Shown here one piece after another: positions 55,901 to 64,000 of a stretch of 64,000 nucleotides of DNA (the stretch's first letter is position 1; each line of letters starts with the position of its first letter). The notes under the pieces were generated by a model. The model was not told where the DNA came from, searched no databases, and saw only the letters and a program-made list of their open reading frames with translations. The DNA lies in the NCBI GenBank assembly GCA_905250025.1, contig CAJNOJ010000298.1, positions 21,647 through 85,646 of the forward strand. The letters run 5' to 3'. Position numbers and translations under genes: made by a program. The stretch is from Adineta ricciae (taxonomy: Eukaryota > Rotifera > Eurotatoria > Adinetida > Adinetidae).

Positions 55901-55961
55901 CTGTTTGAATATTAATCGCTTTTTCATAGTTTTGAACAGCTTTGGAATATTGTGCAACCAT
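52941..55961 (-). CDS. giant kinesin-light-chain-type TPR protein
   Basis: 1006 residues, no introns within the array, ATG at 55961. Almost the whole protein is about 22-23 tandem 42-residue TPRs. The consensus is Y-N-N-I-G-x-V-Y-S-x-M-G-x-Y-S-x-A-L-E-N-Y-x-K-A-L-E-I-Q, then K-x-L-P-x-x-H-P-D-L-A. TPR solenoids are protein-binding scaffolds; here no catalytic domain is attached. The frame is open upstream of the ATG and reads A-T-Q-F-I-N-I-G-R-N-H-H after a possible acceptor (near 55998), so a 5' exon may exist. The C-terminus ends in a short Ser-rich tail. The similarity of the repeats implies recent repeat expansion. Cytoplasmic; partner unknown. Confidence 0.85.
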   Translation of the reverse strand: MVAQYSKAVQNYEKAINIQTEVFSQPHPDLAKTYNDIGSAYSGMGEYATALENYNKAFEIQQKALPSAHSDFATTYNNIGSVYIDTGEYSRALENHNKALDILLKSSIESDLARSYNNIGVAYSHMGEQFRALENYNKALEICQRSASSNDLCLAPTYNNIGSVYSSMGEHSRALENYYKTLEIYTKSLSPTHSNTAKTYSSIGLEYLRMGEYSKAVENCNKAVAIQQQSLSPDHPDSVSIFNNIAGVYDHMGNYSRALEVYKMALRIYRKTLPPTHPYLASAYNNIAGVYSSMSDHLKALENQKKAIKIRQRVLPPTHPDLAMSYNNIGSVYTDMGESTKALEYYKKAIKIQLKILPSRSADLARTYGNMGLLYSYIGDDSKALENQRKALAIRQKVLSSVHPDLAISYTNIGSIYSRMGDHPKALENQNKALQIQEEILPPTHTDLARSYSNIALTYSRMGNHSRALENQKKALDIQERVLPPIHADLATSYMELGSIYSRMGDHSKIFIYYNKALEIYRKILQSAHPNFATTYNNIGLVYSRMGDYSRALENYNKALEIQQKVLSLSHPDLATTYNNIGSVYSDMGDYLTALENYNKALGIQQKVLSLTDPSLATTYNNIGSLYSGIGQQSRALEYYKKALAIQEKVLPSIHGDLAASYSNIGLVYAEMGDYLRALESQKKALEIKRKILPSSHRSLATSYNNLALVHFRVGDYSKALQNQKKALEIQEKVLPRIHADIAMSYNNIGWIYSSMGKYTIALENYNKTLEIRRRVLPSTHPDLAKSYNNIGSVYSRMGDESKALENYNKAYEILEKNSHLTHLNLANTRNNIGLVYSHMDNQSKALENYDKVLESFPKSLPSTYLSQAMRYNNIGPIYSHKSDYPSALQYLYKALEILRKNSPSTDPNLAKVYNNIGGVYLNMDEHSKALENYQKALEIREKYQPPNYLDIAETCDHIGLTYERMGDNSKAQEYFKKAHEARQQLNLLFNELCNSTSSSSTLSLN

Positions 55962-56261
55962 GTGGTGGTTTCGACCGATGTTGATGAATTGAGTAGCTAA
56001 AGGGATGTGAAGAGTAGAAAATTATTAAGATTGGTTTAGGATATAAGATATCAAATGACAAAAACTAATTATAAATATTGATACTGATGAAGTCAAGAGA
56101 TTCTATGAAATTTACAGAGTTAATTGTTGTTCTGTGAATGTCTGAAATGAGAGACATGCCGACTACACTGAGTTGGAATGATATATAATCGTGAAAACTA
56201 AATATTCAATTCTTCAGTTGTTGTGATTTTTCTGCTCATTTCTTTCTGAATCTTGGTGTAT
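55962..56261. other. spacer between TPR and DED-like genes
   Basis: The first about 35 bp next to the TPR gene may be coding (possible 5' exon of the TPR gene). The remainder is AT-rich without a clear exon. Confidence 0.4.
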
Positions 56262-56842
56262 CTAATCTTCTTTGGTGGGTAGCGTGATCTGACCTTGTTT
56301 AAGTTTTGAAGTTCGTTCGATATAATTCCACGATCGAATAATCGCAAATGAAAGACTAAGAATACCGAAAATAACCACGACGATGAAAATCCATTGACGA
56401 ATTCGATTTCTCCAAATGAACGAATGCGGCTTGCATTTCTTTTCATTTTCTGGCAATGCTGATGAGTTTGAGATTTTCGTTTCAGTTGTGACATGGAGAA
56501 AAGGTTTTGAAATAGCTTCACTGGGTATCAGTAGAATTTCTCGAATTGACATCTATTGTTGAAAGAAGAATTTAAAGAAAGCTCACCTTGGAATCGTTTG
56601 GCAGCGTCGTGACAATGAATATTCGTGAAAGTTTCGATGAGAAGATCACAACTGTGAGGATCTATGATTTCTTTTTCAAGTAAAGACTCGACTACATGAA
56701 ATGCTTCTTTTATTGAAGAATTTTCTCTAGAGATTCTCGAGAAGTCATCACCAACAAGAAAATTTAATCGTTCACGATCTTTTTTTGAAAGAAGATTTTG
56801 TATTTCGATAAAAACATCTCGAAATTCAATTGATTTAACCAT
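56262..56842 (-). CDS. death-effector-domain-like protein with C-terminal TM segment
   Basis: Two exons, 56842-56587 and 56539-56262 (47-nt GT-AG intron), give 177 residues. Residues about 3-85 form a six-helix pattern. It contains I-E-F-R-D-V-F-I-E-I-Q-N-L-L, then R-E-R-L-N-F-L-V-G-D-D, A-F-H-V-V-E-S-L-L-E-K, D-L-L-I-E-T-F and H-D-A-A-K-R-F, matching death effector domains (caspase-8, FADD, DEDD type). A polar linker precedes a single TM helix (W-I-F-I-V-V-V-I-F-G-I-L-S-L-S-F-A-I-I) and a basic tail. Membrane-anchored DED proteins can nucleate death or immune signalling; that role is inferred. It sits upstream of the TPR gene on the same strand. Start ATG at 56842; the codon before it is TTG. 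Confidence 0.6.
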
Positions 56843-57851
56843 CAAACAAAACGAAACAGATTGAAAACGATTACAACCAAATGTGAAATGAGGTCAAAGA
56901 GCAAAACATCAAATAACGAATCTCATAGAGAAATGTTTTTCTCTCTCAATTCAATCCATAAATGGCACGAGGAGAACCAGTTCTGATTAAATAACATTTC
57001 ATGAAAAACATTGATGACTTTTTCGGTGATAATTCGGTGAAATGGATCAACGAAGGTTTTTTGTTTTTCTCTTTCATTTCACATCATTTTGGATATTTGA
57101 AACTAAGAGCAAAGAGAGATTTTTTCATATCCGACATGATTAAGTTATGAAATTTTTCTTTTTCATTTCTTGAGTACGAACAATTTCACCAAATCAACAG
57201 ATTTTCATCTGTTAGTTGAAAAGAATCAAATGATAACGAGCGAAAATGTAAACAAAATCTATTTTTATCCTTAAAGTTCAAATACCGAGAAAATGTCTCG
57301 AGTCGTTCTTCACCTTCACTTTGTTCGCTCTACTGAAAGGAGGGTTATGGGTCAAGCAGATATTACAGAAAAAACGAGTTGATGTTCTTCGGTCTTTCCA
57401 TCCGTTTTACTTGAAAATGATCTAAATATAAATACTAGTTGAAAGCATAAAGGGTTGACCGAAAGGTAATCGGGGTCGCGGATCTCGAATCCGGTGTTAG
57501 TTTTTTAATGAACACTTTCTGGCCCGTTTTTTACGACAAAGAATCAATTTTTTAGACGATAATGTTTTAAGCGGCAATATGTAGAACAAAATGTTACAGC
57601 TGACTGACGTTCGATCACTAGATATCCATAGTCATCAGCATATTAATGAGATCACACACTTATATAAACAGCTATACTATACGAATATCATCTGATACCA
57701 GTCATTCAAAATAATGTTTCGCTTGTCAGGTGTTGTCTTCGACAGTTACAGTAGCACAAAGAGGGTGACTTTTAAAGAAGGAATAGAGGAGAATGAATGA
57801 ATTAGTTTCAAAAGTGACTCTAGACTAAATGGAAGAGTGAAAATGTACATG
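56843..57851. other. intergenic, no gene recognised
   Basis: AT-rich. A short GC-richer patch at 57450-57500 (ggtcgcggatctcgaatccg) looks unlike its surroundings, but I could not fold it as a tRNA. Confidence 0.35.
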
Positions 57852-57907
57852 TAACGGCTAGCCGCGAGTGGCCGACCGGAGGGAGGCCGACAAACGACTA
57901 GGCGTTA
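57852..57907. repeat. short GC-rich hairpin
   Basis: The ends taacggctag and ctaggcgtta are inverted repeats with one mismatch. Between them is a GC-rich stretch with two GGCCGA-type copies. The 56-bp island stands out in AT-rich DNA. It could be an end of a small transposon. Confidence 0.6.
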
Positions 57908-59749
57908 TAATTTCAGAAGATTTCAGGAAGCGCAATTGGTTTAAGTAAAACATTCTGACAACTTATCAAATGATTCGATAGAAAATTAAATTGCACATCT
58001 AGCACAACCTTCCTCAAAGCCAGCACAAGTTCACAGGCGAATCGAGACAAGAAATACTTCAATATGGTGCTAACTTTTCTCATGTGTGCTATGTTGACTT
58101 ATAGGGTGAGAATGTAGTGATGTGGGTGATCTTCGACCGTAGAGGAACTGATGTCGCCCCATGTCGATTAATATTTCATAGCAACGCCGTTACAGCGCCA
58201 AAACGGTATATTGCATCGTTAGTGAGCACGATATTGGCATTAATCACCGCGATATACGCAAACGATCTGTGCGTCGCAGTCACGCGCACTAGCGTCACTC
58301 ACTTCGCTGTTTTTATGTGTAATAAAAGTAACTGCAGTATGCAATCGTGTCACCAGCTATTCGACGATTTGATTGGTCATAATGTCATACCATTTGTAAG
58401 CTTTCACTATCGTTTGTTTCTATTCTTCACGATATTTTGACTATTATCTTTTGCATTTCAAACTTTCACTGGAATAACATTAATGTTTCTGAATTTATTA
58501 TCCAGAAAAAAAAACAGAGTTCAATACTATTATATATCATTTCGTAGAGAACCTCACGGGGTATTCAAACGTACATTTACTTTTCTCTTCGTGTCAATTT
58601 ATTGTCACAAAAATATAGAAACTACCGAGTGTAACTATTCGATTCCAGATATATATATATACAATAAAGTATTAATACTAACTGAAAAGGTGGTCTATCG
58701 GAAAAATTATGATTGCGATCTGATCCCGTTTTGATAAGAGAAACGTCTCAAATTCCACTTACAAAAAGCAATACATTTTAATATAAAGAAATGAATATTT
58801 AGTAAATAAAGCATTATAAAAACCATGAACGTGCTCGTGGATTATTCTCTCAGAGTCAAAGAGTAGTCAAACTTCTATGTGATCTATCGCACTGACAACC
58901 ATTTAATAGGACAAAGAGAATGAAACTTTCTTCGATGCGCAATGCATTAATATTTTACTTCTGAGACTTTCAACTCTATTTTACTTTTTGAAAGTTTGAT
59001 AATATGTTATCTTATATCGTTTGAATTTGTCCAGATTTTTTGCTGGAGATACCATCAGAATACTACGTTTCTCTTCATATTACTCAAAGCATTGTTGACG
59101 AAAATGTAGTTTTTGTATTAATTAAATTGCATATGTAGCTATGTCAATCAGTAACAGATCATTTTTCAATATAAATCAATTATAGTATGCATGTGCGATG
59201 AATTGTCTATGTGCAGAACAATTACGCATTTCATTTTGGAGATTTGCCCATTGCAATTTTCTTTTTCAAAATTGCTTATTTACTTTTGAATTAGATAGTA
59301 ATCATCTTACCAACGCTTACCATCGATAGCATTTTTGATTAAAAAAATCTGGTTTCTTTTTTAAAATTTTTTCTGCACTGTCATTGCTTTGTTGGGTTAA
59401 CCATTTGTGTCTATCAACAAAAAATTTTTCCTGTTACTCTTTTTGAACACAATAGTTTTCGAGAATCTTTCCAGATACTGCCCAGACAGACAAGCACCAG
59501 AAAAAATCCGTAAAAGCTTCAAGATTTTAACGAAAATAAAATGTGGAGAAACGCACAAGTTCAAGAATTAATACTTGCTCAATTTCTCAAGTAACTTTAA
59601 AATGCTTTGACCTCCGCCACTTCACGAGTAATATCATGCGAAATTTCACAGACTAATGTCTTATTACGAAGAAAACTTGAACGCTTCAAATATTCATTAA
59701 AACGATGATTTTAGTATTTACAAACTGTTGAGTCGCCGTTTTAACGCTA
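57908..59749. other. intergenic, no gene recognised
   Basis: A 107-codon plus opening (58117-58440) has less AT but no motif. TA microsatellite near 58650-58664. Otherwise AT-rich and featureless. Confidence 0.35.
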
Positions 59750-60052
59750 TTTCAAGAACCAGATGAAGCAAGCAACCAAGAATTATTAAAGAAATTCTTT
59801 CCTGGCGAATTACCAAAACATTCATAAAATCTTGAAACACTTGCAAAATTATACGGCAAAGATAGTCCATTCTGCGTCGGTAACCAATTAATCTGGGTAG
59901 ATTTGTTCTTTCATTCGTTCGCTAAAACACTTCTCGGAATGAATAAAAAGGCCCTAGACAACGATCAATGGTTGAAACAAAACCGTGCCGAGATGAAAAA
60001 AAATCCTAAAATCACCAAATATCTCAAAACTCCACCAAAAATAAAACGTTGA
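59750..60052 (+). pseudogene. glutathione S-transferase pseudogene (C-terminal domain)
   Basis: A plus frame reads F-Q-E-P-D-E-A-S-N-Q-E-L-L-K-K-F-F-P-G-E-L-P. After an in-frame TAA it continues N-L-E-T-L-A-K-L-Y-G-K-D-S-P-F-C-V-G-N-Q-L-I-W-V-D-L-F-F, ending L-K-Q-N-R-A-E-M-K-K-N-P-K-I-T-K-Y-L-K. This is the all-helical C-terminal domain of sigma-like GSTs. The thioredoxin-like N-terminal domain is absent, so the copy is a dead fragment. Confidence 0.7.
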
Positions 60053-60119
60053 TTTTGAAACAAAACACATTTCTAACGAACTCTGTAAAAAAACGGATTA
60101 TAGGGAACTATTTAAGATT

Positions 60120-60345
60120 TTATTTGTTTACCAATAAACCATCAAAAGGTTTTAGGCAATTTTAAAAAGCATACGAAAAACCAAATGGTTCCGTATACAA
60201 AAAATAGTGTTAGTTTGCGCTACTTTTTAAAATACGAAACCTTTACGAACGAAAAATAGTTCCAGATACGAAAAATGGTTTTATATTGCACCATATGTTT
60301 TTCATCCAGAACCATGATTAAGAGAAAATGGTTCTGTCTAACATC
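60120..60345. repeat. degenerate GGTTC/GAACC repeat cluster
   Basis: Variants of aaccaaatggttccgtatac and cgaaaaatggtt recur several times in both orientations. Similar words occur at 61380-61520 and 63770-63990, so it is a dispersed degenerate repeat. Confidence 0.45.
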
Positions 60346-61750
60346 CTCGACCTCCATAACGGTCGCCCGTCAATCTGAAAGGTTGTATCATTAGATTAAG
60401 ACAGTTCAAACCATATAAAAAAGCTTTACATCGTACCACCTTTGATGCTGACATTTGTCGGCAATCTTAACAACTTCCTTACAAGTAGTCTTGAAATTAT
60501 CATTCATGTTACTTAATATTCCTACTGCCCAAATGACAATACCAGATAATTAGAATACGTATCCGTCGATATGGGAAAACATAAGACTTCTCCTTTAATT
60601 AGATGAACTGTAATGAAAATGCCAACAATATTTCCAAATTTACAAAACAATTTATAATGTGATATTTCTTTGCTACTTGTAAGCATGTATTGAGCTTTGC
60701 AAGAATCTGTGCATATTTCGATTGTTGAATATACTATTTCGCAAGAGATTAATGCAGATGTCTTCGCAAAAATAAGTTGACTAACACCGTGCCAAAACTC
60801 GACAATTAAAAATATTGTTTTCAATCCTGCATTACAATCAGGGGAAAATCATTTTCTATATCTGAACTTGTGTTCAATTTATTTAATAGTGACTTCAAAA
60901 TGTATTTCTATGAATAGAATTTTTATAAACTTTCGTATTATTTGAAAGCAAATTAGCTTATGCATTTATAAATACATTCAAAAATTTTAACTTACGATTT
61001 TTGAAAAGCTTGAGCGTGAGTGTTGTCATGATTTTGAGATCAGACTCCTATCATATCCCTATCATAATTAGATTTTTCCGTCGAAAGTGCAAATGGCCCT
61101 CAGATGAAACTCTTCGAATTACTGATAATCTGATTTCGAAGATATCAATGTTTCACTAATCACAGTAGGTACCAAGAATAAGATATGGCGTAAAAGTAAA
61201 GATAGATGTAGGAGAATTCCGTTGAAGATAAAGTTAAAATTAAGAATAGAAGTAGAAAGTATAGAATATGCTTAGATATAGGTAGCTGAGGATAGGGTAA
61301 GGGTAGAATTGACAGATAAAAGACAAAGATAAGTAATCAAGTATAGAACCAACAGAGAGTGGAAGGTAAAGCGACTAAAATGCATTGTTCTCTGGAAGGC
61401 TAGAACCATTTTTAGAGAAATTGAAAAGAGTTTGAGATAAAACCAAATTTTGCTCGACCCCTGAAGGGTTCTGAAAATGGTACCGAAATCTGAAACATTT
61501 TATGGTTTAGTATGACGCTTTTTTACACAGAGAATACAATAGACAATACAATATACACATGATTGATATCTTTTCTCGCCCTCTTGCTTGTAATCAGATC
61601 TGCAAGCGTTTGCTTCATCGCCTAATCTCTTCATTTAATGATGTACCCGTTGTTTTTCGCATCCGAGAACGATCTTGATTTTGCTACAATGGGAGCATCC
61701 AAAAATAGATTAGAGGGATAAAGAGCCAGGTGCCTTCTCTCGTTCGATGC
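60346..61750. other. intergenic, no gene recognised
   Basis: A minus opening (60522-60824) shows no family. From 61180 to 61370 the plus strand is purine-rich with repeated GATAG/GAAGTA-like words. No gene. Confidence 0.35.
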
Positions 61751-61758
61751 ATATATAA
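61751..61758 (+). promoter_or_regulatory. TATA box of the small secreted protein gene
   Basis: ATATATAA lies 85 bp before the ATG at 61836. The interval contains a pyrimidine/CA-rich leader (caatcagttaccaatcaact), as expected for a core promoter with a short 5' UTR. Confidence 0.6.
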
Positions 61759-61835
61759 ACGTTCGAGCAGGAACATCAATCAAATCAGTTACCAATCAAC
61801 TCATTCAACAAGCAACACTCGCTCAGTGAATATTC

Positions 61836-62123
61836 ATGGCCGGTTTAATGCAAGTAACCTGTCTCTTAGTGCTCATTGCCATAGCACACAGTTGGACGAT
61901 TCCTTCGGTTGATACAGAAGATCGAAAGCTACTTGATGCTGTCGATCCTGTTTGTACCAAAACCGTTGGCACGCCATCTGATGAAAAACTGACAACAACT
62001 GTCTGCACCAAAGAACTAGTTGCCAACGGAAAGAAACAAACTCTCAAAACAACGGAAGTCACAAATGAAAACGGCGTTGTGGTATCCCGCGGCGAATCTT
62101 ATTCAATCAACACCATCAATTAA
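61836..62123 (+). CDS. small secreted protein with two cysteines
   Basis: 95 residues, intronless. The signal peptide is about residues 1-20 (ending A-I-A-H-S-W). The mature part has V-C-T-K-T-V-G-T-P-S-D-E-K-L-T-T-T-V-C-T-K-E, in which the two C-T-K units could form a disulfide, then a Lys/Thr-rich end. Strong TATA upstream and AATAAA at 62201 make it a compact, probably well-expressed gene. Codon use is richer in GC than neighbours. Family not recognised; the size suits a secreted small-molecule or protease-binding protein, but that is speculation. Confidence 0.65.
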   Translation: MAGLMQVTCLLVLIAIAHSWTIPSVDTEDRKLLDAVDPVCTKTVGTPSDEKLTTTVCTKELVANGKKQTLKTTEVTNENGVVVSRGESYSINTIN

Positions 62124-62200
62124 ACCCTCCCAGCAGACATTATCACATATTAACGTATTTTGGTTCCACATTGTAATTGTCATTTGTTTGAAAAAAACTC

Positions 62201-62206
62201 AATAAA
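62201..62206 (+). terminator. polyadenylation signal AATAAA
   Basis: 78 bp after the stop of the small secreted protein gene. Confidence 0.6.
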
Positions 62207-62267
62207 AATGGCAAAACAATGAGATCAAGAAAAAATAATAGAATGTCCTAAAGTTCATTTTCAAATT

Positions 62268-62564
62268 TCATATTTCTTCATGTAATGCTTTTTCGATTTC
62301 ATTCGATGACAACAAGTTACCTGAAGGTGAATCATCCATCTTGCAATACAATTCATTGATTTGGTAGCTTATATGAACGCGATTCAATGGATCGTATGCG
62401 TGCTAAAGGAAAAAGGGGCGTTGATTTCAAGTTCGAAATGCTTCGACTTACTAACAGTCCATCATTTGTCTGAGTTCCATTGTGATATTCGTTTCTGTGT
62501 TCTTCTAACGAACGCTCGTTCATTTTCATCCATTCTTGGCTCCCGCCGTATCCTAAGACACTCG
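62268..62564 (-). CDS. last two exons of an unidentified gene
   Basis: Minus-strand exons 62564-62452 and 62402-62268 are joined by a 49-nt intron with a GTAAGT donor. They read in one frame V-L-G-Y-G-G-S-Q-E-W-M-K-M-N ... T-N-D-G-L-L, then H-A-Y-D-P-L-N-R-V-H-I-S-Y-Q-I-N-E-L-Y-C-K-M-D-D, ending at TGA. An acceptor (TTTTCAG) precedes the first exon. Upstream exons were not found, unless the block at 63008-63295 belongs. Family not recognised. The 3' end faces the small secreted gene, 145 bp away. Confidence 0.4.
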
Positions 62565-62603
62565 CTGAAAACGAGAGATATTTCCCTATGGCCATTCTCG
62601 GCT

Positions 62604-63007
62604 TGATTGACTCAATAAAACGAAAAGAAAAAGTAGATAGTTATGTACTTTGACAAGAATAACTATTAGTCTCTTCTCAAATAGAAAACAATACTCAACT
62701 CAAACTCGAGAAAAAATAATTTTAAATTCAAACTAAATTTGAAAAATTTGTTGTATCTTATTGACTAGTTTCTATCAAGTTACTACTGGACGTCATCAGC
62801 ATCTAGAAGAGAAAAAAGAGGGTTTTTAATGGCAGGCTAGAGCTCAAAACTAGTTTTAATAAAGTATACTGGATTACACAAGATGGCCGAATGGACCTCT
62901 CAAACAATAAATAAAAGAGGAAGAGAAAGACTGCAGGGCCTCATGTCTCCATCAAGACTCCTTATCGGAGAGATTGAGGGTGGCCATTTGTGGCGTTGCC
63001 TGGCCAC
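62604..63007. other. intergenic or intron, no gene recognised
   Basis: AT-rich to 62880, then GC-richer into the next block. No clear exon. Confidence 0.35.
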
Positions 63008-63295
63008 CTATGTTACCACCCTTATTGCTGTTGTAAATGATCTTGGTTGACTGTGGTGTGTTGAGTGACCCATCATCCTCTCCTTCGATGTTGCTGTTGG
63101 TGGTGCCTCAGGATAATGGGCCCTCAATCTCTCCCGTCGTTCTCTCCGGGGTACCGTCCTCCTTCTATCGGACAAAATGTTGTCCATCAGACTACCACTT
63201 GCTTGACTTCCTAGTGGCCGATTTGCCATAAAACTATCGCCAACAGGCACCCACATTACTCGTCGATTGTGTATTAGTGATCTCAAATAAACCAA
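63008..63295 (-). CDS. GC-richer coding-like block, family unknown
   Basis: 95 codons open on the minus strand without an ATG. It contains W-V-P-V-G-D-S-F-M-A-N-R-P-L-G-S-Q and an Arg-rich stretch (R-R-R-T-V-P-R-R-E-R-R-E-R-L-R), ending H-S-Q-P-R-S-F-T-T-A-I. Base composition is clearly less AT-rich than surroundings. It could be an exon of the gene ending at 62268, or an isolated relic. Not recognised. Confidence 0.3.
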   Translation of the reverse strand: MVYLRSLIHNRRVMWVPVGDSFMANRPLGSQASGSLMDNILSDRRRTVPRRERRERLRAHYPEAPPTATSKERMMGHSTHHSQPRSFTTAIRVVT

Positions 63296-63509
63296 AAAGT
63301 TTACAATCGTATATGCATCAATATAAAATTATCAAATTTTATACTACAAGATCGGCTTCTTTTTACAAGAACGCTAGACATTAACGGTTGTCGAAGAATA
63401 AATGAGCCTCTCCGTATTTTCCATATATTTCACTCATGTCTCAATGCTTAAAAAACACTTTTTTATCAAAAGATTCGTCGTTCAATTCTCTACAAAACCT
63501 ATATCTTCT
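63296..63509. other. spacer
   Basis: AT-rich, no gene. Confidence 0.35.
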
Positions 63510-63790
63510 TATTATCTTAAATAATCTCCACCATGTTGAGACATACGATACAATCGATTCGTCCAAGAGTTGCAACTTTCAAATGCAACATCTTTTCGAT
63601 TTTTTTACTGCTTTTTCTAATTCTTGGATAAGTATTCCTTTAGATGTCACTTTGTTCCAGTTGCTGACCTTCCCAAATTCATTCCAAATACTGTAAACCA
63701 ACGGGTTAAGATCTGGACTGTTGGGTGGCCAATGGTCTTTATCGATAAACGTTGCACTCAAAAAAAGAAGGAGTTTTACCGAACCTAAAA
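63510..63790 (-). pseudogene. mariner/Tc1-type transposase relic
   Basis: The minus strand reads F-I-D-K-D-H-W-P-P-N-S-P-D-L-N-P-L-V-Y-S-I-W-N-E-F, the second-Asp region of Tc1/mariner transposases, then V-T-S-K-G-I-L-I-Q-E-L-E-K-A-V-K-K. After a frameshift it continues S-C-N-S-W-T-N-R-L-Y-R-M-S-Q-H-G-G-D-Y, the usual C-terminus. The N-terminal two thirds are missing, being replaced by repeat-like DNA above 63790. Inactive. Confidence 0.75.
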
Positions 63791-63990
63791 GGTTTCCTAT
63801 ACTTCGACTGAACCATTTTAAGTTCAGAAAAACGAAAAATGTTCCGTGCTTGAACTGCCGAACTATTTTAAGCTCCGTAGCGTCGAGAAGGTTCGGCAAT
63901 TGGTAGCAAAAACCATCCACAGGTTTTTAATGCGGTATGCGAAACCATTCGTAGTTCTGTAACATGTCTACAGAACCATCAGCGGTTTAG
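63770..63990. repeat. degenerate GAACC/GGTTC repeat block
   Basis: Repeated variants of gaaccattttaagttc, cgaaaaatgttccg and gaaccatc match the style of 60120-60345. It abuts the mariner relic and may be an unrelated element inserted in it. Confidence 0.45.
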
Positions 63991-64000
63991 GAGTGTGATG

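Noticed and set aside
57440-57510. Possible tRNA (clear CGGAT-loop-ATCCG stem)
   Set aside because: No acceptor, D or anticodon arms could be paired around it.
58117-58440. 107-codon plus opening
   Set aside because: Protein-like only in part; no motif, and no splice partners found.
60522-60824. 100-codon minus opening
   Set aside because: No recognisable domain; surrounding DNA is repeat-rich and non-coding.
1-64000. CRISPR arrays, bacterial operons, Shine-Dalgarno sites
   Set aside because: Spliced eukaryotic genes throughout; no regularly spaced repeats of CRISPR form.

Overview
The window is eukaryotic and AT-rich. It has short GT-AG introns (mostly 45-80 nt), animal signalling genes, heavily duplicated NAD-dependent ADP-ribosyltransferase (ART) and TPR genes, and many relics of DNA transposons and decayed metabolic genes. 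This mix, in particular TPR-ART fusions, ubiquitin-like/ART fusions, and TIR, DED and GPCR genes with tiny introns, points to a bdelloid rotifer (Rotaria/Adineta type). That assignment is inference; no marker rRNA is present.

Layout. 1-525: end of an R-S-E-class ART. 2.5-4.25 kb (-): six-exon GH5 endoglycoceramidase-like hydrolase. 5.6 kb: four-TM TMEM272-like protein. 6.5-7.5 kb (-): small heat-shock protein with two alpha-crystallin domains. 8.4-11.6 kb: two rhodopsin-like GPCRs flanking a four-TM protein. 12.5-14 kb: decayed minus-strand coding. 14.7-17.2 kb: helical-repeat/TIR/SAM protein with lipidation signals at both ends. 18-18.9 kb: Hv1-type voltage-gated proton channel. 19.5-22.2 kb: TPR-ART. 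22.5-23.9 kb: nucleotidyltransferase-fold protein. 24.4-25.35 kb: cytochrome P450 pseudogene. 25.7 kb (-): unknown acidic-tailed protein. 27.2-29.9 kb: head-to-head pair of a ubiquitin-like/ART fusion (-) and a membrane-anchored PARP (+). 31.7-32.5 kb: sulfotransferase pseudogene. 33.3-35.1 kb: DUF616 glycosyltransferase-like type II membrane protein. 35.3 kb: foldback repeat. 36.1 kb (-): small secreted precursor. 37.19-37.29 kb: run of N.

37.4-46.4 kb, all on the minus strand, is the most unusual part. It holds a PrimPol primase-polymerase, a MULE (Mutator-like) transposase with FLYWCH finger, a DUF3987 P-loop ATPase, a two-OB-fold RPA1-like single-strand DNA-binding protein, and a small tail-anchored protein. 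46.8-48.5 kb has a direct repeat and decayed coding. 49.7-51 kb: a second, different, decayed MULE. 51.3-52.8 kb: a membrane-protein pseudogene interrupted by a 618-bp foldback MITE with TTA target duplications. 52.9-56 kb (-): 1006-residue protein built almost wholly of kinesin-light-chain-type TPRs; beside it a DED-like/TM protein. 57-61.7 kb is mostly gene-free, with a GST pseudogene and repeats. 61.8 kb: small secreted protein with a clear TATA box. The end has an unidentified minus-strand coding fragment and a mariner/Tc1 relic.

Functional themes: NAD-consuming signalling (at least four ART/PARP-fold genes plus a TIR domain), death-fold/TPR/SAM adaptors as in innate immunity, and DNA replication or repair proteins tangled with mobile elements. 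Exon structures were worked out by hand from splice consensus and frame continuity; none is confirmed by transcripts.
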